Shown: piece by piece, positions 1 to 6,199 of the stretch
Position numbering within the stretch: the first letter of the stretch is position 1
How the letters are laid out: the number at the start of each line of letters is the position of its first letter
Origin: Candidatus Ectomicrobium neotermitis
GTDB lineage: Bacteria; Elusimicrobiota; Endomicrobiia; Endomicrobiales; Endomicrobiaceae
Direction: 5' to 3'
Assembly (NCBI GenBank): GCA_031283745.1
Contig: JAITBH010000143.1
Location: 1 to 10,237 of the forward strand
Length of the DNA stretch: 10,237 bases
Program-made: the position numbers and the translations under genes
Notes under the pieces: generated by a model
Seen by the model: the letters and a program-made list of their open reading frames with translations, nothing else
The model's database searches: none
Told to the model about the DNA's origin: nothing

Positions 1-1196
1 ATCTGGATAGAAGGTTGAAGGAATATAACGGCATGACTGGCAAATCAAAAGAAAACATGTACCGATATTTGTTTTCTTGCGAGGTGAAAAATATGGCGGA
101 AGTAGAAAAAGCCGTCAAAGAGAAATACAGCACCCTCCGTGAAGAAAAAAGCAAAGAAATATATTTTTTCAACTCCGACTTGTTTGACGGTTATGTCAAA
201 TTTATAAAAGCCAGCCGGTTTTTTGTCAAAGAGATTCTCGTGGAATATGGCACAAAAGAGATAGTAAAAATCGTCAAAAAGACAACCCCCACATTAAAGG
301 AGAGGGGGCTATCAAGAAAAGAAATAATGCAGAAGGCGAAAAAAGTTAATAATGATGAGTTTTACACCAGATATGAAGACATTGCAAAAGAACTGTCGAT
401 GTATGACAAACAAATTTGGAAAGGCAAAGTTGTGTTTTGCAACTGCGACGATGCTGTTGATAAAAAAGAGAGCAATACATCGGCTTTTGCTCTATATTTT
501 TTGCACCACTTCAAAGACCTTGAGTTAAAAAAGTTGATATGCACGCATTATGTCGGGACAATCGATCTGTTTAATCAGGGGGCAAAAGGGTATGTGTTTA
601 CAAAAGCCGGGTTTAAGGAATTTAAGGATTTTCCAAAATACTACACAGGCAGTTTTGATGATCCGCTGTCGCTGCAAATTCTAAAGGAAGAGGCTGATAT
701 TGTGTGCACAAATCCGCCGTTTTCAAGGGCGATAGACTATTGGCAAATCACTGTCGAAAGCGGGAAAAAGTTTATTTTTATATCGAACATATCGAATGCG
801 ATAAATACAGCATATATCCCCTATTTCAAAGACAATAAAGTATGGGCAGGCTACAATAGAGTGGATTATTTTCTTAATCCTAAAAAAGAGCTTGTGGATG
901 CAGCGGGACACTGGTATACAAATGTTGCCATAAAGAACAGACCAAAATATAAACAATTGAAAATAATTCCCTTAAAAGCCATACCGTCGGAACATAAAAA
1001 ATACGACGATTCCAAAACCTTAGTAGTGGACAAATGTTATATCCCCTCCGACTACAAAAAACCATTTGCCGTTTCCGCCCGTCCGATATTAAACGGCTTG
1101 TTAGAAAAGGGATATAGGATAGTCCAAGAAAAGAGATACACCCCTTATATAAACAGCAAGGAAAAGTTTGCGAGAGTTCTGGTGCAGAAAATTTAA
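1..1196 (+). CDS. GIY-YIG nuclease (C-terminal part) fused to EcoRI-family adenine-specific DNA methyltransferase, 5' end outside window
   Basis: The frame is open to the left edge, and the codons before the TTG at 15 read L-D-R-R, so the gene begins outside the window; no ribosome site precedes TTG 15 or ATG 33. Residues are numbered from TTG 15. Residues 1-65, with the preceding LDRR, resemble the second half of a GIY-YIG (T5orf172/MUG113-like) nuclease: an arginine helix running into LKEYNGM, the CEVKNMAEVEKAVKEKY segment, then KEIYFF, whose Glu48 fits the metal-binding glutamate. The GIY and YIG strands themselves would lie outside. Residues 113-393 match the EcoRI methyltransferase family: DEFYTRYEDI, VFCNCDD (140-146), the amino-methyltransferase motif IV NPPF (233-236), and the family-like ending YTPYINSKEKFARVL. 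It should methylate adenine in a specific site using S-adenosylmethionine. EcoRI methyltransferase stands alone as a polypeptide, so the fused nuclease is notable. It is the first gene of a probable three-gene transcript. The methyltransferase call is firm; the nuclease call is good but rests on a partial domain. Confidence 0.85.
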   Translation, partial: LDRRLKEYNGMTGKSKENMYRYLFSCEVKNMAEVEKAVKEKYSTLREEKSKEIYFFNSDLFDGYVKFIKASRFFVKEILVEYGTKEIVKIVKKTTPTLKERGLSRKEIMQKAKKVNNDEFYTRYEDIAKELSMYDKQIWKGKVVFCNCDDAVDKKESNTSAFALYFLHHFKDLELKKLICTHYVGTIDLFNQGAKGYVFTKAGFKEFKDFPKYYTGSFDDPLSLQILKEEADIVCTNPPFSRAIDYWQITVESGKKFIFISNISNAINTAYIPYFKDNKVWAGYNRVDYFLNPKKELVDAAGHWYTNVAIKNRPKYKQLKIIPLKAIPSEHKKYDDSKTLVVDKCYIPSDYKKPFAVSARPILNGLLEKGYRIVQEKRYTPYINSKEKFARVLVQKI

Positions 1197-1216
1197 GAGC
1201 TTGATAAGGAGAAAGT

Positions 1217-2080
1217 ATGGATAAAACAACAGATGAAATAGCGGTGAGGCAACCGGGTTTTGTGCCCATTGATATTGCCCACGAAATATCGCTCCGATTA
1301 AAATTTTCGCCGGAGCAATTTGCCAAGATAAAAAAAGGTCTGGTATCCCATGCGATGGAAGAGAAATGGGAGATATTTTTTGAAAACGACTGGCTGTATT
1401 TTCATCGTTCTTGGACAGGGCATGGGATTTACAGGGCAAAAATAAGGAAAAGCCGCGACGGCGGATATTACATAAGCGAATTTTTGGCCGAGAGAAATGT
1501 AAAAAAATACAAAGTAACAGATGACAAGGAAGACATTGATAAATTTAAGTATTTGATATTTTGGGGTTTGCTCAAAGAGGATGTCAGGTCGACGCTTTTT
1601 AATAAAGTTGGAAGCGATATAAACAAAATAAGCTCAGCGTGGAGCACTTTTGGAAGCATGTTTATCTCTAAGTCAGATACCGAAAAATACAGTGCAAAAA
1701 ACGATGACCTTGGCAAAGAGCAGGAATATACAAGAGACAATATAATAGAGAACCAGCGGCATTGGAGGAGGGAACTATACGGCTCATTTCATCTTGCACC
1801 AGAAAGCGACAATGTTGATGGGTTAAAAGCAGGTTGCAAATTAAGGCTTGCCGCAGAACCTGACAACAGAAATGACAGCTATGCGGTGGCGATTTATTAT
1901 GGAGAACGCAAGCTTGGATATGTGCCGGCAGATTTAAGCGAAGGAATTAGCAAGTTGTTGAATTACGGACACAATGATGTTTTTGAGGCGGCAATTATAG
2001 AGATAGACGATAAAGCAAATTTAGATGAAAGGATATACATTGAAATAACAATAAAAGACAAAAAAGGGAGGAATGATTGA
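1217..2080 (+). CDS. HIRAN-domain protein with an uncharacterised N-terminal domain
   Basis: This 287-residue protein has two parts. Residues about 185-285 form a HIRAN domain, with LYGSF, a G-x-x-L-R-L strand, the signature EPDNRNDSYAVAIYY (214-228) and KLGYVP (232-237). HIRAN domains of HLTF/Rad5 helicases bind 3' ends of single-stranded DNA; bacterial and phage versions are thought to sense damaged or processed DNA ends. Residues about 25-125 carry FSPEQFAKIKKG, then KWEIFFENDWLYFHRSWTG (50-68). From memory this resembles a recurrent uncharacterised bacterial domain, but I cannot name it. A charged linker (150-183) joins the two. No nuclease, helicase or ATPase motif and no signal peptide are visible. 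AAGGAG at 1206-1211 sits 5 bases before the ATG, supporting this start. It follows the methyltransferase fusion by 20 bases and overlaps the next gene, suggesting co-transcription and a role with the methyltransferase. The HIRAN call is firm; the function is unknown. Confidence 0.82.
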   Translation: MDKTTDEIAVRQPGFVPIDIAHEISLRLKFSPEQFAKIKKGLVSHAMEEKWEIFFENDWLYFHRSWTGHGIYRAKIRKSRDGGYYISEFLAERNVKKYKVTDDKEDIDKFKYLIFWGLLKEDVRSTLFNKVGSDINKISSAWSTFGSMFISKSDTEKYSAKNDDLGKEQEYTRDNIIENQRHWRRELYGSFHLAPESDNVDGLKAGCKLRLAAEPDNRNDSYAVAIYYGERKLGYVPADLSEGISKLLNYGHNDVFEAAIIEIDDKANLDERIYIEITIKDKKGRND

Positions 2081-2787
2081 AAAGCACAGAGTTGATGTTT
2101 TATGTGGTTCGACACGGGCAGACAGTTTTTAATGTAACCGAGAATGTTCAAGGGTTTTCAGATTCGCCTTTGACACAAGAGGGGTTGGAGCAATCAAAGC
2201 GGGTTGGCAAAAATATGAAGGACATCAAATTTATATCGGCTTGGTCGGGAGATGCAAAAAGGCAGCAAATAACAATCAAAAATATAATGGCTGACAACCA
2301 TGTGGCGCATACCTATTCAATACCTGAACTGCGGGAGTGGAATTTCGGGGGTTTTGAGACAGGCAAAAACGCTTATATGTGGGAAAAAATCTTAAAAAAA
2401 CAGGGCATAAAGCTTGGGGCAGACGAAAATGTGCATGAATCTTTTAGGAAATGGATAATGGCAGTGGGGGATAGGGCTTTTGCCGATGGGATTTATGATG
2501 CAGACGAGACAAAAAAAGCTGAAAAATACGACGACATACTGCTGCGCGTCAAAACTGCTATGGACAAAATAACCACAACATCGCTTGGCATCTGCAAAGA
2601 GCAAAATATATCAACGGGAAATGTCTTGGTAGTTTCTTCGGGCTGCTTTATACGAACCATTTTGCTTGCCAGCGTCCCAGATGAACGTTTTGGGCGGGAT
2701 ATTTTCAATTGTTCGGTCTCAATTCTCAGATATTTTGATGGAAAATTTAGCCTAAAAACAGCCAACGATCTGAGTTTTTTGCGTTGA
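2077..2787 (+). CDS. Histidine phosphatase (phosphoglycerate mutase-like) superfamily protein lacking the second catalytic histidine
   Basis: The N-terminus has the superfamily signature RHG (residues 12-14, nucleophile His13) within YVVRHGQTVFN. It also has PLTQEGLEQS, the second phosphate-pocket arginine in KRQQIT (Arg62) and LREWNFGGFETG with the likely proton donor Glu87. Active members end the pocket with V-S-H-G. Here the strand reads VLVVSSGCFIRTIL, so the second histidine is serine (Ser188, codon TCG). The 236-residue length is normal for the family, so this is not decay by truncation. Activity may be lost or altered, and the fold may bind a phosphorylated ligand instead. The TTG start has GGGAGG (2066-2071) five bases upstream and overlaps the preceding stop by 4 bp, the usual mark of translational coupling. 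ATG 2095 is an alternative start that still keeps RHG. The link with the methyltransferase and HIRAN genes is inferred from position only. Confidence 0.82.
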   Translation: MKSTELMFYVVRHGQTVFNVTENVQGFSDSPLTQEGLEQSKRVGKNMKDIKFISAWSGDAKRQQITIKNIMADNHVAHTYSIPELREWNFGGFETGKNAYMWEKILKKQGIKLGADENVHESFRKWIMAVGDRAFADGIYDADETKKAEKYDDILLRVKTAMDKITTTSLGICKEQNISTGNVLVVSSGCFIRTILLASVPDERFGRDIFNCSVSILRYFDGKFSLKTANDLSFLR

Positions 2788-2806
2788 AAATCCTCCAAAT
2801 TTGGGG

Positions 2807-2846
2807 TTTAGCGGCTTTCTTGACAATAGGGGAATAAAACGCTAAA
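2807..2846. repeat. Inverted repeat bracketing a promoter
   Basis: TTTAGCG at 2807-2813 is matched by its reverse complement CGCTAAA at 2840-2846, with 26 bases between. The left arm lies upstream of the -35 box and the right arm overlaps the -10 box. The placement would suit an operator, but seven-base arms can occur by chance in AT-rich DNA. Confidence 0.3.
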
Positions 2847-2848
2847 TT
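2820..2848 (+). promoter_or_regulatory. Sigma70-type promoter for the DUF4912-branching enzyme operon
   Basis: A perfect -35 TTGACA (2820-2825) is separated by 17 bases from TAAATT (2843-2848), which matches the -10 consensus at four of six positions. Transcription would start near 2855, leaving a leader of about 97 bases before the first gene. No clear terminator was seen between the end of the upstream phosphatase-like gene (2787) and this promoter. Confidence 0.6.
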
Positions 2849-2951
2849 GCCAACTGAATTAACAATTTAACAGGTCAGAAAGAAGATGAAAAAAACCTTC
2901 CAATACACACTTGTATAAACGATTCTTTTTATTCTGCAAAAGAGAAATTTT

Positions 2952-3803
2952 ATGAAAATCAATGACTTCGTGTCGCTTCCTACCTCCTACAATGACACAA
3001 AAATAAAGCTCCTTCCAAAAGACCCCCTCTGGATGTTCACTTATTGGGAAATCTCCCAAGAAACCAAGTCGCATTTCACTTCCAAGTATGCAAATAACAT
3101 CTCATCGTTAGCGCTTAGAGTTTACGATGTGGCGGGTATTTCTTTTGATGGGTCAAACTTTAGCCGTTATTTTGACATCTGGATAAGTGAAAGTTCAGAC
3201 CATTGGTATATAAATATAGGGGAATACAACAAAGTTTGGTGCGTTGAGGTAGGATATTTGCTCAGAGATGGCGGGTTTGCGACGGTAGCAAGGTCAAATT
3301 GTGTTCGTTTGCCCAAATATGGAATTTCCAATGTAGTAGATGATGAGGATAATTCATGGGCTTCAATTCATGTCACAGATAAAGCGATATTTGAACAAGT
3401 GGGAAATACTTCAACCACTACGGCAAAATTTACCCGCCAAGAGTGGGAGGATTATTTCGACTCTTATAAAATGCCTTCCAGTAAGTTTTTCAATATGCCT
3501 TCTTCAAGTTCAAGTTCAAGTTTCAGTTCCAGTTCCAAACCCTTTTCTTTTTACCCGCCTAAAAACACCGCAGAAAACAGTTTTTGGTTAAAAGCAGATA
3601 TGGAAGTAACTATTTATGGTGCTACTGTTCCGGGTTCTACTCTTACAATTCAAGGGAAAGCTGTTCCATTGAAAAAAGATGGATCATTTCGCGTGAAATT
3701 CTATTTTTCTGACGGCGCCCAGCAGCATTTGGTAGAAGCGGTATCTTCCCATAAAGACAAATCTAAAAGAATTGTTTTTATCATTGATAAACAAACAAAA
3801 TAA
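2952..3803 (+). CDS. DUF4912 domain protein with serine-rich linker and Ig-like C-terminal domain
   Basis: Residues about 8-122 are a DUF4912 domain. The diagnostic opening is LPTSYNDTKIKLLPKDP followed by LWMFTYWEIS (9-35), and the later W-Y-I-N-I-G and V-E-V-G-Y strands fit a beta-sandwich. A linker at about 176-196 has two serine runs. The C-terminal part (about 210-283) reads as an Ig-like fold: MEVTIYGATVPGSTLTIQGK, a DGSF turn, then FSDGAQQHLVEAVSS. This tail recurs in DUF4912 proteins that sit beside glycan enzymes. There is no signal peptide, so it is probably cytoplasmic. The gene ends 12 bases before a GH57 branching enzyme, a known association, which suggests a glucan-binding or targeting accessory in glycogen-type polymer synthesis. 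DUF4912 has no established biochemical activity, so this role is inferred. The ribosome site is weak (AAGAG about eight bases upstream). Confidence 0.85.
   Translation: MKINDFVSLPTSYNDTKIKLLPKDPLWMFTYWEISQETKSHFTSKYANNISSLALRVYDVAGISFDGSNFSRYFDIWISESSDHWYINIGEYNKVWCVEVGYLLRDGGFATVARSNCVRLPKYGISNVVDDEDNSWASIHVTDKAIFEQVGNTSTTTAKFTRQEWEDYFDSYKMPSSKFFNMPSSSSSSSFSSSSKPFSFYPPKNTAENSFWLKADMEVTIYGATVPGSTLTIQGKAVPLKKDGSFRVKFYFSDGAQQHLVEAVSSHKDKSKRIVFIIDKQTK
3503..3536 (+). repeat. In-frame hexanucleotide tandem repeat encoding the serine linker
   Basis: Three perfect TTCAAG units (3503-3520) are followed by the variant units TTTCAG and TTCCAG and a partial TTCC. In the coding frame they give alternating serine codons. 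Because the unit is six bases, gain or loss of copies would change linker length by two residues without breaking the frame. Confidence 0.75.
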
Positions 3804-3815
3804 TGGAGAACATTT

Positions 3816-5399
3816 ATGGAACCTAAAGGTTATTGGTGTCTACAGTTGCACGCTCATCTTCCTTATGTAAGGCATCCGGATTATCCGGATTTCTTAGAGG
3901 AAGATTGGTTATATGAGGCTATATCAGAAACTTATTTACCGCTTTTGTCTGTTTTTGAGAAATTATCAGAGGACAATATCGATTTTAGGCTTACCATGAC
4001 TATCACCCCAACCCTTGCTGGGATGTTAGCTGACCCTCTTTTACAATCAAGGTATTACAAAAGATTAAATTCCCACATTGAGCTTGCTCAAAAAGAGCTT
4101 GAACGCACCAAAAATTGCCCCGAATTTCTCCCAGCTGCTCAAATGTATAATGAACGTTTCACTGAATGTAAGAAAATCTGGGAAAAGTATGATGGGAATA
4201 TACTCAATGGATTTAAGAAAATTCAGGATCAGGGAAAGCTTGAAATTATAACCTGCTGTGCAACTCACGGCTTTCTTCCTTTGATGTTAGATGAAAAAGC
4301 ACAAAGGGCTCAAATAAAAACTGCTTGCAAGGATTATGAAAGACATTTTGGCAGACGGCCGAGAGGAATATGGCTTGCTGAGTGTGCTTATGATGTTGGT
4401 GTTGAGAAATTGTTGAAAGAAGAAGGGATTAGATTTTTCTTTATTGAAACGCATGGGATAATGTTTGGCCAGCCAAAACCTAAATATGGAGTTTTTGCAC
4501 CCATTTATTGCCCCAATGGTGTGGCAGTATTTGCAAGAGATATGGAAACAGCGAGCCAAGTTTGGAGTGCTGATTCTGGTTATCCCGGCGACCCCGACTA
4601 CAGAGAGTTTTATAGAGATTTGGGCTATGACTTAGAGTATGAATATGTAAAACCTTATCTTCATTCTGATGGAGTCCGGCGGAATACCAGCCTTAAATAT
4701 CACAGGATTACGGGCAAAGTTCCGCTTGGAGAAAAGCAGCCTTATAATCCATGGAATGCCAGAGAAAAAGCTGCTCAGCATGCGGGCAATTTTGTTTTCA
4801 ATAGAGCAAAACAGATAGAACATCTTTCTGGAGTTCTTGATAGAGATCCTCTCATAGTTTCAATGTATGACGCTGAGTTGTTTGGTCATTGGTGGTTTGA
4901 GGGTCCATCTTTTATCAATTACCTTTTTAGAAAAATGCACTACGATCAAAATATCATCAAACCAATTACCCCCATCGAATATCTCGACAAATATCCCGCA
5001 AATCAAATTGTTCAGCCTGCAAGTTCTTCGTGGGGCGATAAAGGTTATTTTGAAATTTGGCTAAACGCTTCAAACGATTACATATACAGGCACTTGCACA
5101 AAGCTGCAGATAGAATGATAGAGCTAACAAACAGATTCCCTTCTGCTGACGGTGTTTTGAAAAGAGCCTTAAATCAAGCCTCAAGAGAGTTGTTGCTTGC
5201 TCAGTCGTCGGATTGGGCTTTTATAATGTCGACAGGGACGATGGTTGAATATGCCCACAAAAGAACCAAAGAGCATATTTTGAATTTCACTCGCTTATAC
5301 GATCAGATAAACAGCGATCAAATTGATGAGGGCAGGCTTACATACTTAGAGAACAAAAATAATATTTTCCCAAATATCGACTATACGGTTTACAAATAA
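3816..5399 (+). CDS. 1,4-alpha-glucan branching enzyme, glycoside hydrolase family 57
   Basis: This complete 527-residue GH57 enzyme forms alpha-1,6 branches in alpha-1,4-glucan (glycogen-like) chains (EC 2.4.1.18). The N-terminus has LHAHLPYVRHP (11-21), family motif 1. The nucleophile lies in GIWLAECAYD (Glu189) and the acid/base in SMYDAELFGHWWFEGP (Asp352). These positions agree with the catalytic pair of characterised thermophilic GH57 branching enzymes (about E183/184 and D353/354). VWSADSGYPGDPDYREF (249-265) is the loop typical of the branching subgroup rather than of GH57 amylases. The C-terminal helical region (about 420-510) with SSDWAFIMSTGTMVEYA is the DUF1957-type domain. There is no signal peptide, so it acts in the cytoplasm. 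GGAG at 3805-3808 lies seven bases before the ATG. It forms an operon with the DUF4912 gene 12 bases upstream, and a strong terminator follows. Confidence 0.95.
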   Translation: MEPKGYWCLQLHAHLPYVRHPDYPDFLEEDWLYEAISETYLPLLSVFEKLSEDNIDFRLTMTITPTLAGMLADPLLQSRYYKRLNSHIELAQKELERTKNCPEFLPAAQMYNERFTECKKIWEKYDGNILNGFKKIQDQGKLEIITCCATHGFLPLMLDEKAQRAQIKTACKDYERHFGRRPRGIWLAECAYDVGVEKLLKEEGIRFFFIETHGIMFGQPKPKYGVFAPIYCPNGVAVFARDMETASQVWSADSGYPGDPDYREFYRDLGYDLEYEYVKPYLHSDGVRRNTSLKYHRITGKVPLGEKQPYNPWNAREKAAQHAGNFVFNRAKQIEHLSGVLDRDPLIVSMYDAELFGHWWFEGPSFINYLFRKMHYDQNIIKPITPIEYLDKYPANQIVQPASSSWGDKGYFEIWLNASNDYIYRHLHKAADRMIELTNRFPSADGVLKRALNQASRELLLAQSSDWAFIMSTGTMVEYAHKRTKEHILNFTRLYDQINSDQIDEGRLTYLENKNNIFPNIDYTVYK

Positions 5400-5424
5400 A
5401 AGTTGTTCTAAACAGTAAAAAATC

Positions 5425-5462
5425 AAACCCCTGAATCGCCAAAAAGTTCAGGGGTTTTTTTT
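5425..5462 (+). terminator. Intrinsic terminator after the branching enzyme gene
   Basis: An 11-bp perfect stem pairs AAACCCCTGAA (5425-5435) with TTCAGGGGTTT (5447-5457) around an 11-base loop, and eight T residues run from 5455 to 5462. It begins 25 bases after the branching enzyme stop. The reverse strand also has a T-rich stretch past the stem, so it may work in both directions. Confidence 0.92.
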
Positions 5463-5488
5463 ATGCAAAAAATGACAATGGATAAGAT

Positions 5489-6178
5489 ATGTCAACACTT
5501 TTTATAGTTCCAACTCCGATAGGAAACCTCGAGGACATCACTTTAAGAGCATTAAGAGTTCTTAAAGAGAGCGACATTATTGCTTGCGAGGACACGCGGC
5601 GAAGCTTGAAACTTCTCAACTATTTTGGAATTTCAAAACCTCTCATCAGTTTTTACTCCTACAATCAGCAATACAAAATCCCGCAGCTTATCGAGAAACT
5701 TTTAAGCGGCAAAAAAATCGCATTGATTTCAGACGGCGGGACACCTGCAATTTCTGATCCCGGTTGGCTTTTATTAAAAGAGGCCATAGACAAAGGAATA
5801 AAAACAGAGGTTTTGCCCGGTGCGTGTGCACTCACGACGGCTCTTGTTGGCTCGGGATTTAACACTGATGGTTTTGTTTTCTGCGGTTTTTTAAAGAGGA
5901 AGAAATCGAAAATAAAAAAGGAACTTGCCGAGGCAGGCGCTATGGGCAAGACAATAATTTTTTATGAATCTCCGCACAGGATAATTAAAACCTTAGAAAT
6001 TTGCAGTGAGGTTTTTGGAGATGATGCTCCTGTTTGCATCGCAAGAGAGCTGACGAAAAGTTTTGAAGAGTTTATTAGAGGAAGTTGTGTTGAGGTGATA
6101 AAAAAGATGAAAGAAAAAGAAACTATTTTAGGCGAGATAACCGTCTTGATAGGTTTTTATCCCGCCCAAAAATTATAG
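5489..6178 (+). CDS. rsmI: 16S rRNA (cytidine(1402)-2'-O)-methyltransferase RsmI
   Basis: RsmI uses S-adenosylmethionine to methylate the ribose 2'-OH of C1402 in the decoding centre of 16S rRNA. The family signatures are all present: VPTPIGNLEDITLRAL (7-22), ACEDTRRS (32-39), LISDGGTPAISDPG (79-92), the cofactor-site PGACALTTAL (110-119), FYESPHR (158-164) and ARELTKSFEEFIRG (185-198). At 229 residues it ends just after the tetrapyrrole-methylase-type fold. Common bacterial versions run to roughly 280 residues with an extra C-terminal domain, which is missing here; the end is a normal stop with no sign of a frameshift. It starts 26 bases after the terminator, so there is little room for a promoter, and no good Shine-Dalgarno sequence is visible. 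Read-through or a promoter overlapping the terminator is likely. It converges on the aconitase gene with a 21-base gap. Confidence 0.95.
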   Translation: MSTLFIVPTPIGNLEDITLRALRVLKESDIIACEDTRRSLKLLNYFGISKPLISFYSYNQQYKIPQLIEKLLSGKKIALISDGGTPAISDPGWLLLKEAIDKGIKTEVLPGACALTTALVGSGFNTDGFVFCGFLKRKKSKIKKELAEAGAMGKTIIFYESPHRIIKTLEICSEVFGDDAPVCIARELTKSFEEFIRGSCVEVIKKMKEKETILGEITVLIGFYPAQKL

Positions 6179-6199
6179 ACGCAAATAAGTCAAAAATCA

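Noticed and set aside
15..17. TTG at 15 as the true start of the methyltransferase gene
   Set aside because: The frame stays open to the left edge with sense codons that fit the GIY-YIG domain, and there is no spaced ribosome site before TTG 15.
880..1439. Long minus-strand open frames opposite the methyltransferase and HIRAN genes
   Set aside because: They overlap well-supported plus-strand genes, show no family motifs and have no ribosome sites; they are antisense shadows.
2795..2804. CCAAATTTGG palindrome just after the phosphatase-like gene, considered as a terminator
   Set aside because: It has no loop and no following T-tract, so it cannot form a normal intrinsic terminator hairpin.
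3340..3591. Plus-strand frame inside the DUF4912 gene
   Set aside because: It lies in another frame of a well-supported gene, and its low-complexity end only reflects the serine repeat read out of frame.
5463..5507. Tiny 14-codon ORF (ATGCAAAAAATG...) overlapping the start of rsmI, considered as a leader peptide
   Set aside because: No ribosome site or attenuator-like structure accompanies it; the terminator stem lies upstream of it, and its codons look random.
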